From JACCTU01 sp963700495 (GTDB lineage Bacteria > Actinomycetota > Thermoleophilia > Gaiellales > Gaiellaceae), in NCBI GenBank assembly GCA_963700495.1, contig CAVOXT010000003.1, forward strand, positions 248,001 through 312,000: a DNA stretch of 64,000 bases, given 5' to 3'. The position numbers and the translations under genes are program-made. Of the stretch, positions 8,850-19,264 are shown one piece after another (position 1 is the first letter of the stretch; every line of letters begins with the position of its first letter). The notes beneath the pieces were generated by a model. The model was not told the DNA's origin. It made no database searches and saw only the letters and a list, made by a program, of their open reading frames with translations.

Positions 8850-11236
8850 ATGGCTCCAACTACGTACACCGCAAAAGACATCCAGGTCCTCGAGGGTCTC
8901 GAGCCGGTCCGGCTGCGCCCGGGGATGTACATCGGCTCGACCGGTTCGAGGGGTCTCCACCACCTCGTCTACGAGGTCGTCGACAACGCCGTCGACGAGG
9001 CGCTCGCCGGCCACAACGACTCGATCGAGGTCACCATCCATCCGGACAACTCGGTCACGGTCATCGACGTCGGTCGCGGCATTCCGGTCGACGTCGTCAA
9101 GGGCACCGGCATGCCGGCGCTCACGGTCGTGCTGACGAAGCTGCACGCCGGCGGCAAGTTCGGCGGCGACGGCTACAAGGTTTCCGGCGGTCTGCACGGC
9201 GTCGGCCTCTCGGTCGTGAACGCGCTGTCGGAGCGGCTCGTCGCCGAGGTTCACCGCGACGGAAAGATCTATCGCCAGGAGTTCGAGCGCGGCGTTCCGC
9301 ACGGGCGACATGAAGAAGATCGGCCCCACGAACCGCACGGGCACCACGATCAGCTACCTGCCCGACGCCGAGGTCTTCGAGGAGATGGAGCTGTCCGCCG
9401 ACACGCTGCGGCAGCGGCTGCGCGAGACGGCGTTTCTCACGCGCGCCCTCCGGATCAAGCTCGTCGACGAGCGCGCCGGCGGCGAGACGGTCGAGTTCCA
9501 CTACGAAGGCGGAATCCGAGACTTCGTCGCGCACGTCAACAGCGCGAAGGACCCCGTCCACAAGCGCATCGTCTACTTCGAGGGGGAGAGCGACCAGGGC
9601 GCGGTCGAGGTCGCCATGCAGTGGAACTCGTCGTACCAGGACTCGGTTTACACGTTTGCCAACAACATCAACACGCACGAGGGCGGTACGCACCTCTCGG
9701 GCTTCAAGGCCGCCCTGACCGGGACGCTGAACAGGGTCGCTCGACAGATGGCCCTGCTGAAGGAGAAGGAGGAGAACCTCGACGGCGAGGACGTGCGCGA
9801 GGGACTCGCCGCGGTCATCTCCGTCAAGTTGCGTGAGCCGCAGTTCGAGGGGCAGACGAAGACGAAGCTCGGTAATCCGGGCGTTCGCGGTCTCGTCGAG
9901 CAGACGGTGAACGAGAAGCTCGCGCAGTTCTTCGAAGAGAACCCGACCGACGCTCGCCAGGTGATCCAGAAGGCGATCGCGGCGTCCCGCGCGCGGCAGG
10001 CGGCGCGCAAGGCGCGCGAGCTCACGCGTCGCAAGAGCGCGCTCGAGAGCTCGTCGCTGCCGGGGAAGCTCGCCGACTGCCAGAGCAACGACCCCGAGGT
10101 CTCCGAGCTCTACCTCGTCGAGGGCAACTCGGCCGGCGGGTCCGCGGTCGACGCGCGCGACCGTCTGTTTCAGGCGATCCTGCCCCTGCGCGGAAAGGTG
10201 ATCAACGCCGAGAAGAACCGGATCAACAAGGTCCTCTCGAACGCGGAGATCCAGGCGATCATCACCGCGATCGGGACCGGTATCGGCGAGGAGTTCGACC
10301 GCGAGAAGCTGCGCTACCACCGCGTGATCGTGATGACGGACGCCGACATCGACGGCTCGCACATCCGCACGCTGATCCTCACGTTCCTCTACCGCCAGAT
10401 GCAGGAGCTCGTCGAGAACGGTCACGTGTACATCGCAGTCCCGCCGCTCTACCGCGTGAAGATCGGCAACAAGGAGCAGTACATCGAGAAGGAAGCGCAG
10501 TTCGAGGAGATGCTCGTGCGCGAGAAGGTCAAGGACTTCGACGTCGTGGACCGAAACGGCACGACGCAGAAGCTGACCGAGGCGCGCTGGGGCCGGTTCA
10601 CGCGCGCGCTGACCGAGTTCGAGGGATGGTCGTCGACGGCTGCGGTCGGACTTCGGACCAGCGGCCGCCGACTTCGTCGTCGCGCACCGGTTCGTCGAGA
10701 CCGAGGCGACCTTGCTGACGGACGTGACGAAGGCACTCGGTTCGATCGAGCCGAACGGCTACGAGGTCACGATCGTCGACATCCTCGAGGATTCGTTCAA
10801 GGCCAAGGTGATCGAGCGCGAGACGAGCGCCGCGACGCACGTCACGGTGCCGGCTGCGCTGCTCGCCTCCGCCGTCTACGCGAACCTGCGGAAGGCGTAC
10901 GCGAAGCTCTCCGAGATCGCCGGGCCGCCGCCGTACAAGATCAGCTTCGGCAAGAAGAAGCGGACGGCGGAGACGTTCTCCGAGCTCCGCTACGAGGCGC
11001 TCGAGCTCGCGAAGGAAGGGATCACGATGTCCCGCTTCAAGGGTCTCGGCGAGATGAACCCGGAAGAGTTGTGGGACACGACGATGGATCCGGCGAAGCG
11101 CGTGCTCGTGCGCGTCGAGGTCGAGGACGCGGCGACCGCGGACCTCATCTTCTCGACGCTGATGGGCGACCAGGTCGAACCGCGCCGCGACTTCATCGAG
11201 CAGAACGCGAAGGACGTCAGGTTCCTGGATGTCTGA
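8850..11236 (+). CDS. gyrB: DNA gyrase subunit B (two frameshifts)
   Basis: GyrB is the ATPase and TOPRIM subunit of gyrase, which introduces negative supercoils. Conserved parts include VLEGLEPVRLRPGMYIGST, the ATP-site VVDNAVDEALAG, GGKFGGDGYKVSGGLHGVG, the TOPRIM start YLVEGNSAGGSA, DADIDGSHIRTL and the C-terminal FKGLGEMNPEELWDTTMDP. Two one-base insertions break the frame. The first is at about 9300, inside a region that should read GVPTGDMKKIGP. The second is at about 10638, just before LRSDFGPAAADFVVAHRF. Corrected length is about 795 residues. The ATG follows directly after a terminator-like hairpin. The stop overlaps the gyrA start region. Confidence 0.94.
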
Positions 11237-13751
11237 GGTCGACACCGGGGGTCTGAACCCCGGAAGAATCGAGACGCGCGAGCTCGAGCAGGAGATGCGC
11301 TCGAGCTTCCTCGACTACGCGATGAGCGTGATCGTCTCTCGCGCGCTGCCCGACGTGCGCGACGGGCTGAAGCCGGTGCATCGCCGCGTGCTGTACGGCA
11401 TGCACGAGGAAGGCATGCAGCCGAACCGGCCGTACAAGAAGTCGGCGAACATCGTCGGGTCCGTGATGGGCAGGTACCACCCGCACGGCGACTCCGCGAT
11501 CTACGACACGCTCGTCCGGCTCGCGCAGCCGTTCTCGATGCGGTACCCGCTCGTCGACGGCCAGGGCAACTTCGGCAACGTCGACGGGTATCCGGCCGCG
11601 GCGATGCGCTACACGGAGTGCCGGCTGACGCAGCTCGCGACCGAGCTGCTCCGCGACATCGACGCGGACACGGTCGACTTCAAGCCGAACTACGACGAGT
11701 CGCGCCGCGAGCCGACCGTCCTGCCGGCCCGCTTCCCGAACCTGCTCGTGAACGGCTCCTCCGGGATCGCCGTCGGGATGGCGACGAACATTCCGCCCCA
11801 CCATCTCGGCGAGACGATCGACGCGGTCGTCGCGATGATCGACGAGCCGTCGATCGACGTCGAGCGGTTGATGAAGCACATCAAGGGGCCGGACTTTCCG
11901 ACGTCCGGGATCATCGTCGGGCGCGAAGGGATTCGCGAGGCGTACCGATCGGGTCGCGGTCGCATCATCATGCGCGCGCGTGCGCACATCGAGGAGCTGC
12001 GCGGCGGCCGCACTGCGGTCGTGATCAACGAGCTGCCCTACGGCGTCAGGAAAGGTGGCGACGAGGGCGTGATCCGGAAGATCGCGGACCTCGTCAAGGA
12101 GAACACGCTGACCGAGATCGCCGACCTGAAGGACCTCTCGGATCGGACGGGGATGCGGATCGAAGTGCACCTCAAGCGCGACGCGGTTCCGCAGGTTGCG
12201 TTGAACAAGCTCTACAAGCACACGCCGCTGCAGACGACGTTCGGCTACAACGCGGTCGCTCTCGTCGACGGTGTTCCGCGCACGCTCGGGCTGCGCGACC
12301 TGATCTACCACTACCTCGAGCACCAGCGCGTCGTCGTCAGCCGTCGGCTCAAGCACGAGCTGCGACAGGCGGAGGCGCGCGCGCATGTGCTCGAGGGCTA
12401 CCTGATCGCGCTCGACAACCTCGACGAGGTGATCGCGCTGATCCGCGGCGCCGGCGACACAGACGAGGCACGCAGCGCGTTGATGGATCGCTTCGAGCTC
12501 TCCGAGATCCAGGCGCAGGCGATCCTCGACCTTCGCCTGCGCGCGCTCACCGGGCTCGAGCGCAAGCGCGTCGAGGAGGAGTTCGCCGATCTGAAGGAGC
12601 GAATCGCGGAGCTTCGCGCGGTCCTCGGTGACGAGGCGCGCATCGACGGCGTGATTCGCGAGGAGCTGCTCGAGCTGAAGGGGATCTACGGCCGGAACGA
12701 CGATCGCCGGACGGAGATCGTCGCCGCCGAAGGCGAGCTCGAGCTCGAGGACCTGATCGCGGAAGAGGACATGGTGATCGCGATCACGCGCTCCGGTTAC
12801 ATCAAGCGGCTACCCGTCACCACCTACCGCGAGCAGAAGCGCGGCGGGATCGGAGTGATGGGAATGGAGTTGAAGGACGAGGACTACATCGAGCACCTGT
12901 TCGTGGCCTCGACGCACGACTACATCCTGTTCTTCACCAACGTCGGCAAGGTGTACCGGCTGAAGGTGCACGAGCTGCCGCTCGGCTCTCGCCAGTCGAA
13001 GGGTCGGGCGATCGTCAACCTGTTGCCGTTCCAGCAAGGCGAGGCGGTGCGCGCGGTCATCCAGACGCGCGAGTTCGAGGAGGCGGAGTTTCTCTTCTTC
13101 GCGACGAAGAACGGTGTCGTCAAGAAGACGAAGCTGTCGTCGTACAACACGCCGCTGAAGTCCGACGGGATCATCGCGATCAAGATGCGCGAGGGAGACG
13201 AGCTGATCGGCGTGCGCCACACCTCGGGTGAAGACGACATGCTGCTGATCTCGCAGAACGGCCAGGCGATCCGATTTCACGAGCAGGACGTGCGGGCGAT
13301 GGGGCGCGATGCCTCCGGCGTGCAGGGGATGAGGCTCCGCGCCGGTGACGAGGTGATCGCGGTCAACGTCGCACACGACGACGCCGAGCTCCTGGTCGTC
13401 ACGGAGAACGGCTACGGCAAGCGCACACGGGTTGCCGAGTACCCGGTGAAGGGCCGAGGGGGGATGGGCGTCAAGACCGTCCAGCTCACCGAGGCGCGCG
13501 GGCACCTCGTCGGCTCCCGCGTCGTGCGGGAGGGCTATCAGGTGATGCTGATCTCGACGGGCGGCACCGTGATCAAGATGCCCGTAAGCGGCATCAAGCG
13601 GCTCGGAAGGTCGACCCAGGGCGTGATCGTGATGCGCCTGCGCGAGGGCGAGCAGGTTTCGACGCTCGCGCCGGTCGTCGAGCCCGAGCCGGACGAGTCC
13701 GACGAAACGGTGGTCGAGGGCATCGAGACGACCCCTTCCGAGCCCGACTGA
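11229..13751 (+). CDS. gyrA: DNA gyrase subunit A
   Basis: GyrA cuts and rejoins DNA in the gyrase heterotetramer. The 840-residue protein is intact. The catalytic tyrosine is Y128 in AAAMRYTECRL. The quinolone-resistance region reads GRYHPHGDSAIYDT with S89 and D93, the drug-sensitive residues. The C-terminal beta-pinwheel begins after about residue 510 and carries a GyrA box of the form QKRGGIG, where the usual last basic residue is isoleucine. The ATG at 11229 overlaps the gyrB end by 8 bases, so the two are probably co-translated. Confidence 0.97.
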   Translation: MSEVDTGGLNPGRIETRELEQEMRSSFLDYAMSVIVSRALPDVRDGLKPVHRRVLYGMHEEGMQPNRPYKKSANIVGSVMGRYHPHGDSAIYDTLVRLAQPFSMRYPLVDGQGNFGNVDGYPAAAMRYTECRLTQLATELLRDIDADTVDFKPNYDESRREPTVLPARFPNLLVNGSSGIAVGMATNIPPHHLGETIDAVVAMIDEPSIDVERLMKHIKGPDFPTSGIIVGREGIREAYRSGRGRIIMRARAHIEELRGGRTAVVINELPYGVRKGGDEGVIRKIADLVKENTLTEIADLKDLSDRTGMRIEVHLKRDAVPQVALNKLYKHTPLQTTFGYNAVALVDGVPRTLGLRDLIYHYLEHQRVVVSRRLKHELRQAEARAHVLEGYLIALDNLDEVIALIRGAGDTDEARSALMDRFELSEIQAQAILDLRLRALTGLERKRVEEEFADLKERIAELRAVLGDEARIDGVIREELLELKGIYGRNDDRRTEIVAAEGELELEDLIAEEDMVIAITRSGYIKRLPVTTYREQKRGGIGVMGMELKDEDYIEHLFVASTHDYILFFTNVGKVYRLKVHELPLGSRQSKGRAIVNLLPFQQGEAVRAVIQTREFEEAEFLFFATKNGVVKKTKLSSYNTPLKSDGIIAIKMREGDELIGVRHTSGEDDMLLISQNGQAIRFHEQDVRAMGRDASGVQGMRLRAGDEVIAVNVAHDDAELLVVTENGYGKRTRVAEYPVKGRGGMGVKTVQLTEARGHLVGSRVVREGYQVMLISTGGTVIKMPVSGIKRLGRSTQGVIVMRLREGEQVSTLAPVVEPEPDESDETVVEGIETTPSEPD

Positions 13752-13807
13752 GGTTCACCCGTTCGAGGGATGCCTTCGCGGCCCACGCTTCCCAAAATTG
13801 ACTTTCG

Positions 13808-13817
13808 GTTATATAAC
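13808..13817. promoter_or_regulatory. AT-rich palindrome upstream of MerR-like gene, possible operator/promoter
   Basis: GTTATATAAC is a perfect 10-bp palindrome in a rare AT-rich patch after gyrA, and TATAAC at 13812-13817 could be a -10 box. TTGACT at 13798-13803 resembles a -35 box but the spacing to TATAAC is only 8 bases, so the exact promoter is not settled. The palindrome could be an operator for the adjacent regulator. Confidence 0.35.
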
Positions 13818-13870
13818 TCCAAAACGGGGGTAACGTCTCTCGCCGTGCAGATTTCCTGAAGGAGCTTCCC

Positions 13871-14215
13871 GTGGCAGCAAGCAGACAGGTGGACCTCCTC
13901 GAGCCGATCAACCTCGCGGACCATCTCGTGAAGGTCGAGCTGTACCTCGGCCAGGTATGCCAGATCGCAGGCATCTCGAAGATGCAGCTGGACTACTGGA
14001 CGAATAAGGCGCAGATCCCGACCAAGGGGAAGAAACAGCGCATCTACGACATCGAGGCGCTGGAGACCGTCATGTTGATCAAGCAAGCGAAGGACAAGGG
14101 GTTGAACCTCGGCGCGGCGATCGATGCAGCGCGCCGATTCCGGGAACAGGAACGGGCTCGCCTCGGCACCCCGGGCCCCGCGAACGGGACCGAAGAGACA
14201 TTGCTCGAGCCCTAG
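13871..14215 (+). CDS. MerR-like winged-helix regulator
   Basis: The 114-residue product has a MerR-type DNA-binding fold. YLGQVCQIAGISKMQLDYWTN looks like the helix-turn-helix, and QRIYDIEALETVMLIKQA is the following wing and helix. GLNLGAAIDAARRF resembles the start of the MerR coiled helix, but the protein is too short for an effector domain. The GTG at 13871 is preceded by AAGGAG at 13858-13863, a good site. It stands alone after gyrA with its own AT-rich upstream patch. Target and signal are unknown. Confidence 0.75.
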   Translation: MAASRQVDLLEPINLADHLVKVELYLGQVCQIAGISKMQLDYWTNKAQIPTKGKKQRIYDIEALETVMLIKQAKDKGLNLGAAIDAARRFREQERARLGTPGPANGTEETLLEP

Positions 14216-14217
14216 GC

Positions 14218-15039
14218 TCAGCCGCGGACGCTTCGTAGCTGCTCGACTGCCTCCTCGGGCGCGACCGTGTTGACGTAGACCTCCGCGCCGAGCTCGATTC
14301 CGGCGAGGACCGTCAGGCGGGGGAAGACCTCGAGGTGCCAGCTCTTGCCTGTGTGGAGCCAGGCGTTGAGCGGGATCGGGCCCTCGCCGATCGCGTGCAG
14401 CCGGCGGACGAGCTCGGCGAGGAGCTGAAGGGCCGTCGCGAGGCGGTCGCTCGCCCAGGCGTCGGGCTCCGGTTCGGCTGGAGCGATCAGGGCCTCGTAT
14501 GGAACGCGGCCGGCGTGGGGAAGGAGCGCGAGGACGCCGTCACGCTCGAACACGAGCTCGCCCTCGAGCACGACTTCACGCTCGCGCGTCACCGCGGGTG
14601 GCGGTCCCGGGAACCACGCGAGCTGCGAGTGACTGTGCGCGAGGCTGGCGCCGGCCGCCCTGCCCTCGTTGACGAGAGCGTGCAGGTAGCCCTGGGGCTC
14701 CGCCTCTCGACGGTTGCGCCAGGCCTGAGCAACGAGCTCGAGCTGGCTGTCGCCGAGTGCCCCGATCGTTCGAACGTGCTCCGGCGTGTGGACGACCACC
14801 TCCTGGCGCTCGAAGGCGGGATAGAGGTTGGGCACGACGCGCACCTGCCACGGCTCTCCGATCGTGAGCGTCTGCGGCGGCGTCCGGTCCTCGCGGCCGG
14901 CGCAGAACGGGCAGCTGTCGAGCTCTTCCGGCGTCGGGTCTTCGACGTGAGGCCAGCCGGCACCGGGCCGCTTGGCGCGGCCTGGTGCGATCACGACCTG
15001 ACGACCCGAGAGCGGGTCCTCGCGAAGCTCTCCGCTCAG
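14218..15039 (-). CDS. GalT-like nucleotidyltransferase (HIT superfamily)
   Basis: The protein resembles galactose-1-phosphate uridylyltransferase and the related ADP-glucose phosphorylase group, which transfer nucleotidyl groups between sugar phosphates. It has a CPFCAG zinc-type motif with EDRTPP, the catalytic His-X-His-X-Gln as HSHSQL, and WHLEVFPRLT near the end. An in-frame GTG at 14994 would start within the conserved block. The typical N-terminus ELREDPLSGRQVVIAPGRA is only complete if translation starts at CTG 15039, which overlaps the stop of the SPFH gene as CTGA. The true sugar substrate cannot be read from the sequence. Confidence 0.8.
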   Translation of the reverse strand: MSGELREDPLSGRQVVIAPGRAKRPGAGWPHVEDPTPEELDSCPFCAGREDRTPPQTLTIGEPWQVRVVPNLYPAFERQEVVVHTPEHVRTIGALGDSQLELVAQAWRNRREAEPQGYLHALVNEGRAAGASLAHSHSQLAWFPGPPPAVTREREVVLEGELVFERDGVLALLPHAGRVPYEALIAPAEPEPDAWASDRLATALQLLAELVRRLHAIGEGPIPLNAWLHTGKSWHLEVFPRLTVLAGIELGAEVYVNTVAPEEAVEQLRSVRG

Positions 15040-15804
15040 CGCGGCTCGCGGTCGCTGCGCTCGATGAACGGCCTGAACAGGTCGATCGGAGCCGGGAACA
15101 CGATCGTCGTCGACGCCGACGGCCCGAGCTCGAGCAGCGTCTGCAGGTAGCGCAGCTGGAGGGCGATCGGCGTGTTGGCCATCACGAGCGCTGCGTCCTT
15201 CAACCGCTCAGAGGCCTGGAACTCGCCCTCTGCTGCGATCACCTTCGCGCGCCGTTCGCGCTCGGCCTCGGCCTGCCGCGCCATCGCACGCTGCATCCCG
15301 GCCGGGATCTCGACGTCCTTGACCTCGACGATCGAGACCTTGATTCCCCACGGGCGCCGTCGCCTCGTCGATGATCTGCTGCAGGATCGCGTTGATCTTG
15401 TCGCGCTCCGAGAGGAGCTCGTCGAGCAGGTGCTGACCGAGCACCGAGCGCAGGGTCGTCTGCGCGATCTGCGACGTGGCGACCATGAAGTTCTCGATCT
15501 GCACGATCGCCGCCGCAGGGTCGATGATCCGGAAGTACGCGACGGCGTTCACGCGAACCGGGACGTTGTCCTTGGTGATGACCTCCTGCGGAGGCACGTT
15601 CAGCGTGATCGTTCGCAGGTCGACACGCACCATGCGGTCGATCACCGGGATCAGCAGGAAGAGGCCCGGGCCCTTCGGCGGCTGGAGCAGGCGGCCGAGC
15701 CGGAAGACGACTCCGCGCTCGTACTCCCGCGCGACCTTGACCGCCGCCGAGAGGAAGAGCAGCAGGATGAAGAGGGCGGCGCCGAGAACGATCAGGAGTG
15801 CCAT
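15036..15804 (-). CDS. SPFH/stomatin-family membrane protein (one frameshift)
   Basis: SPFH proteins assemble on membranes and organise lipid domains or scaffold proteases. The N-terminus is a single TM segment (ALLIVLGAALFILLLFLSAA) followed by the band-7 core EYERGVVFRLGRL, VPPQEVITKDNVPVRVNAV and QTTLRSVLGQHLLDELLSER. One extra base near 15351-15355 shifts the frame. The true frame reads MQRAMARQAEAERERRAKVI then the helical C-terminus ending DLFRPFIERSDREPR. AAAGGA precedes the ATG. It follows an nfeD gene, the usual partner of stomatin genes, and its stop overlaps the galT-like start. Confidence 0.87.
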
Positions 15805-15834
15805 CGCGGTCCTTTCGCGAGAAGAAACCCGATC

Positions 15835-17123
15835 CTATGTGCCGCGGGGCCGTCACGATCAGCTCGATCCCCTCGACGCCCTCGACGTCGACCTCGTCGC
15901 CGGTGCGAAGCGGCTCGCCGGTCTCGGACCGAGCCTGCCAGAGCTCGCCGTTCACGAACACCATGCCCGTCGCGCCGGACGACGCCGTTCGCGCCGACGA
16001 ACGTCGTGGTGCCGACCTCGACCGGTTGCTTCCGGACCGCGACGATCTTCACGACGATCAGGGCCATCAGGCCGACCATGGTCGCCGTGACGCCGAGGAT
16101 GACCGGGAGCGAGACGTCGTACACGCCTCCGGAGGGCTCGAACAGCAGCAGTCCACCGAGGACGAAGCAGACCGCCCCCGCCACGGTCAGTGCACCGTGG
16201 CTGACGACGAACGGCTCGGCGGCGATGAAGGCCGCAGCGAGCAGCATCAGCAGCAGGCCGGCCCAGTTGACGGGGAGCACCTGGGCGGCGAACAGCGAGA
16301 TGATCAGCGAGATCGCCCCGACGGTGCCCGGGAAGATCATCCCGGGGTTCCAGAGCTCGACCACGATCCCGATCAGGCCGATCGAGACCATGAGGAAGAC
16401 GACGTTCGGGTCGATCAGGATGTCGAGGATCCGCTGCCAGATGCTGAGCTCGACCATCGTCACGTCCGCGCCGGCTGTCTCGAGCACGATTCCTTTCGGC
16501 TTCGTCGTGCGGCCGTCGGCCTTGTCGAGCAGCGTCGGAAGGTCTGCCGCCATCAGGTCGATGATGTTCTTGTCGAGCGCTTCCTCCGCCGTCCAGCTGT
16601 CCCCGCCTCGCACCGCGAGCTCACCGACGTCCGGGTTTCGGCCGTGGTCCTTCGCGAGCCCCCGGAGCTGAGCCGAGAGCTTCTCGACCGCCTTCTCGCG
16701 CAGGTCCGCCGGCAAGTCCTCGCCGCCGCTCCCGACCGGGGTGGACGATCCGATCGTCGTCTGCGGCGCCATCGCGAGCAGGTCGGCGGCCTGCGCGATG
16801 AAAGCGCCTGCCGACGTCGCCGACGCGCCCTCGGGCGAGACGTAGACGATCACGGGCACCTTCGACGCGAGCTCCGCCTTGACGATGTCCTCCATCGAGG
16901 TGACGAGCCCGCCCGGCGTGTCGAGCAAGATCACGACGGCGTCGTAACCCTCCTCGTTCGCCCGGTCGATCTGCTGCTCGACGAAGTCCCGCGTGACCGG
17001 GTTGACGTCGTTGTCGAACTCGAGCGCGAGGACGCGGCTGGCCGAGGCGACCCCGGGAAACGCGAGCATGGCTGCTGCCGCGAGGAGCAGAAAGAAAAAG
17101 CCCCGCACAGCAGCCTTTTTCAC
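15835..17123 (-). CDS. NfeD-family membrane serine protease (1-2 frameshifts)
   Basis: Long NfeD proteins combine a ClpP-like serine protease, a TM bundle and a C-terminal OB fold, and act with stomatins. The GTG at 17123 gives a signal segment, then VLALEFDNDVNPVTRDFVEQ, DTPGGLVTSMEDIV and EGASATSAGAFIAQAADLLA, the protease core with the catalytic serine. Four or five TM helices follow from about residue 215. The frame breaks near 15964-15970 before the OB domain MVFVNGELWQARSETGEPL. A second likely slip near 15850 would give the natural end IVTARGT and a TAG at 15835. Without that slip the frame runs into the SPFH gene. Confidence 0.85.
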
Positions 17124-17131
17124 TCGTAAGG

Positions 17132-17137
17132 ATTCTA
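17132..17137 (-). promoter_or_regulatory. TANNNT box, likely leaderless nfeD promoter
   Basis: TAGAAT on the - strand lies 8 bases before the nfeD GTG at 17123. No ribosome binding site fits in between, which suggests a leaderless transcript. Confidence 0.45.
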
Positions 17138-17200
17138 TCAGGGAGGTGTCGTAGCGCTCGACGCCGAAGGGGTTCCTTTGCGACTCTGGGACCTCGCCCC

Positions 17201-19264
17201 GTGAAACTCCTCGCCTCACTCGTCGTTGCGCTCGCGTTTCCGGCCGCCGCGTTCGCGGAGGACGTCGGGTTCGTCACCCAGGAGGTGCCCCTGCACGGCG
17301 CCCGGACGCTAGCCGTTGCGACGCCTCCAGCGTTCGACCTCGTCGGCCTGCACTGGCAGGGCCCCGGCAACGTCCTCTTCCGGACCCGGTCGACCTCGGG
17401 ACGGTGGAGCGGCTGGCGGGCGGCGATGCCCGAAGCGCTCGACCTCCCCGACGCGAACACCGTCCGAGGGGAAGTCGGCGCGCCTGTGGAAGCTCGGCAA
17501 CCCGTTCTGGGTCGGTCCGTCGAACGGGATCGAGTACCGGCTGCGCGGTCACGTCACGCGTCTGCGCGCGTATTTCGTGCAGAGCCCGGTGAAGGCCGTT
17601 CCCGTTCGCACGCTCTCGATCGCCGGCTCGCCGCCGGTGGCGCCGCGCGCGGCGTGGGGGGCGAACGAGGCGATCCGCCGCGCCGGGCCGCTGTACGCGA
17701 CGTCGCTCAAGTTTGCAGTCGTCCACCACACCGCCGGCGCCAACAACTACACGGCGGCGCAGTCCGCCTCGATCGTGCGCGCGATCCAGGTGTACCACGT
17801 CAAGGGAAACGGCTGGAACGACATCGGCTACAACTTTCTCGTCGACAAGTACGGGCAGGTGTTCGAGGGCCGCTACGGCGGGCGCCGACCGGAACGTCGT
17901 CGGTGCGCACGCCGAAGGGTTCAACACCGGATCGGTCGGGGTCGCACTTCTCGGGTACCTACGGCGACACGGCACCGACGGGCAAGGCGCTCGACGCGAT
18001 CGCGTCCCTGCTCGCCTGGCGGCTCGACGTCGCGCACGTCGATCCGCTCTCGCGTCTGACCTGGCGTCTCGGGCGGCAACGCGCGGTTCCCGTCGGACAC
18101 GCTCGTCCCGCTCCCGCGATCTCGGGTCACCGCGACACCGGGTTCACGGCCTGCCCCGGCAACGCGCTCTATCGCCAGCTGCCGGCGATCGCGCGAAAGG
18201 CGGCGGCGACTCGGCCTGCCGAAGCTCTACGACCCGGTCGTTCAGGGGCTCGTCGGCGCGCCGATCCGCTTCACCGCGCGGCTCTCTCCGGCGCGCCGTG
18301 GTCGGTGCGCGTGAACGACGCGACCGGCGCGACGGTGGCGTTCGGGCCAGGGTGACGGCCAGACCGTCGACTGGACGTGGGACGCGACGCTCGCCGCGCC
18401 GGGCGCCTACACGTACGTCGATCGACGCCGGCCCGGACGTCCGGCCTGCGACGGGATCGATCGGCCGGCGCCGTGACGGCGCTGACGGTGACCGGCGCGC
18501 TGGCGACGGCCCACGACGTTCACGCCGAACGGCGACAGCCGGGCCGACTCGACCGTCGATCAGCTACACGCTCAGCCTCGCGGCCACCGTGACGGCGACG
18601 CTCGCGCGACCCCTTCGGGACTCGCTCGCGACGCTGTTCTCCGAGCAGAAGAAGGCGGGCCGCGCAGTCGTTCCGCTTCACCGCCACCGGCGTCGCGGAC
18701 GGCGCGCTACACGGTTGTCGCTCGATGCGCTGTCGGCGACGAGGACGGCGCGGATCGACGATCCCGATCGTCGTCGACCGGACGCTCGCGGCGTTCGCGG
18801 CGACGCCGGCGGTCTTCTCGCCGAACGGCGACCGGCGGCCGACCAGCTCGCCTTCACGTTCGTGCTCGCCGCACCGGCGCACGTGAAGCTCCGGATCGCC
18901 GGCGGCGCGACCGTCTACGAGGGCGATCTGCTCCGCCGGGCCGCAGGAGCTCACGCTGGGAGGCACCGCATGCCGGACGGGAAGTACGCGGCGGTGCTCG
19001 AGGCGACCGGGCCGTTCGGCACTGCGCGGGCAGACCGCGCGGTTCGCCGTCGACACGACGAAGCCGAAGCTCCGGCTGCTGTCGAGGGCGGCCCGGCGCT
19101 TCAGCGTCAACGAGCAGGTGCACGATCACGGGAACCGTCGGCGGCGTCGCGGTCAACGCGAAGGTCGGGCCAGGGCCGCTTCGTGCTCACGGGCGGCGCC
19201 GGGGCGCATTGCGATCACGGCGTGGGACGTCGCGGGGAACCGCTCGACGTTCCGTCAGCGGTAG
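17201..19264 (+). pseudogene. Secreted amidase/PGRP-domain protein with Ig-like repeats, heavily frameshifted
   Basis: From GTG 17201 the start is a signal peptide (LLASLVVALAFPAAAFAE). Pieces in alternating frames then show an N-acetylmuramoyl-L-alanine amidase type 2/PGRP domain: FAVVHHTAGANNYTA with the zinc histidines, GWNDIGYNFLVDKYGQVFEG, VVGAHAEGFNTGSVGVALLG and ISGHRDTGFTACPGN. The C-terminal part has FlgD-like Ig repeats with TFTPNGDSRADST and VFSPNGDRRADQLAF. About fifteen or more indels (for example near 17482, 17885, 17950, 18060, 18110, 18205, 18350, 18418) break the roughly 680-residue protein. The density is far above that of neighbours, so real decay is possible. It ends at TAG 19262-19264, overlapping the convergent birA. 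Confidence 0.8.

Noticed and set aside
11517..11520. Possible quinolone-resistance change in gyrA
   Set aside because: The region reads GDSAIYD with serine and aspartate as in sensitive strains.
13798..13817. TTGACT and TATAAC as a promoter pair for the MerR-like gene
   Set aside because: The spacing is only 8 bases, too short for a normal sigma-70 promoter; only the AT-rich palindrome is kept as a weak candidate.
13752..13870. tRNA genes after gyrA, as in some genomes
   Set aside because: No T-loop or acceptor-like sequence found on either strand.
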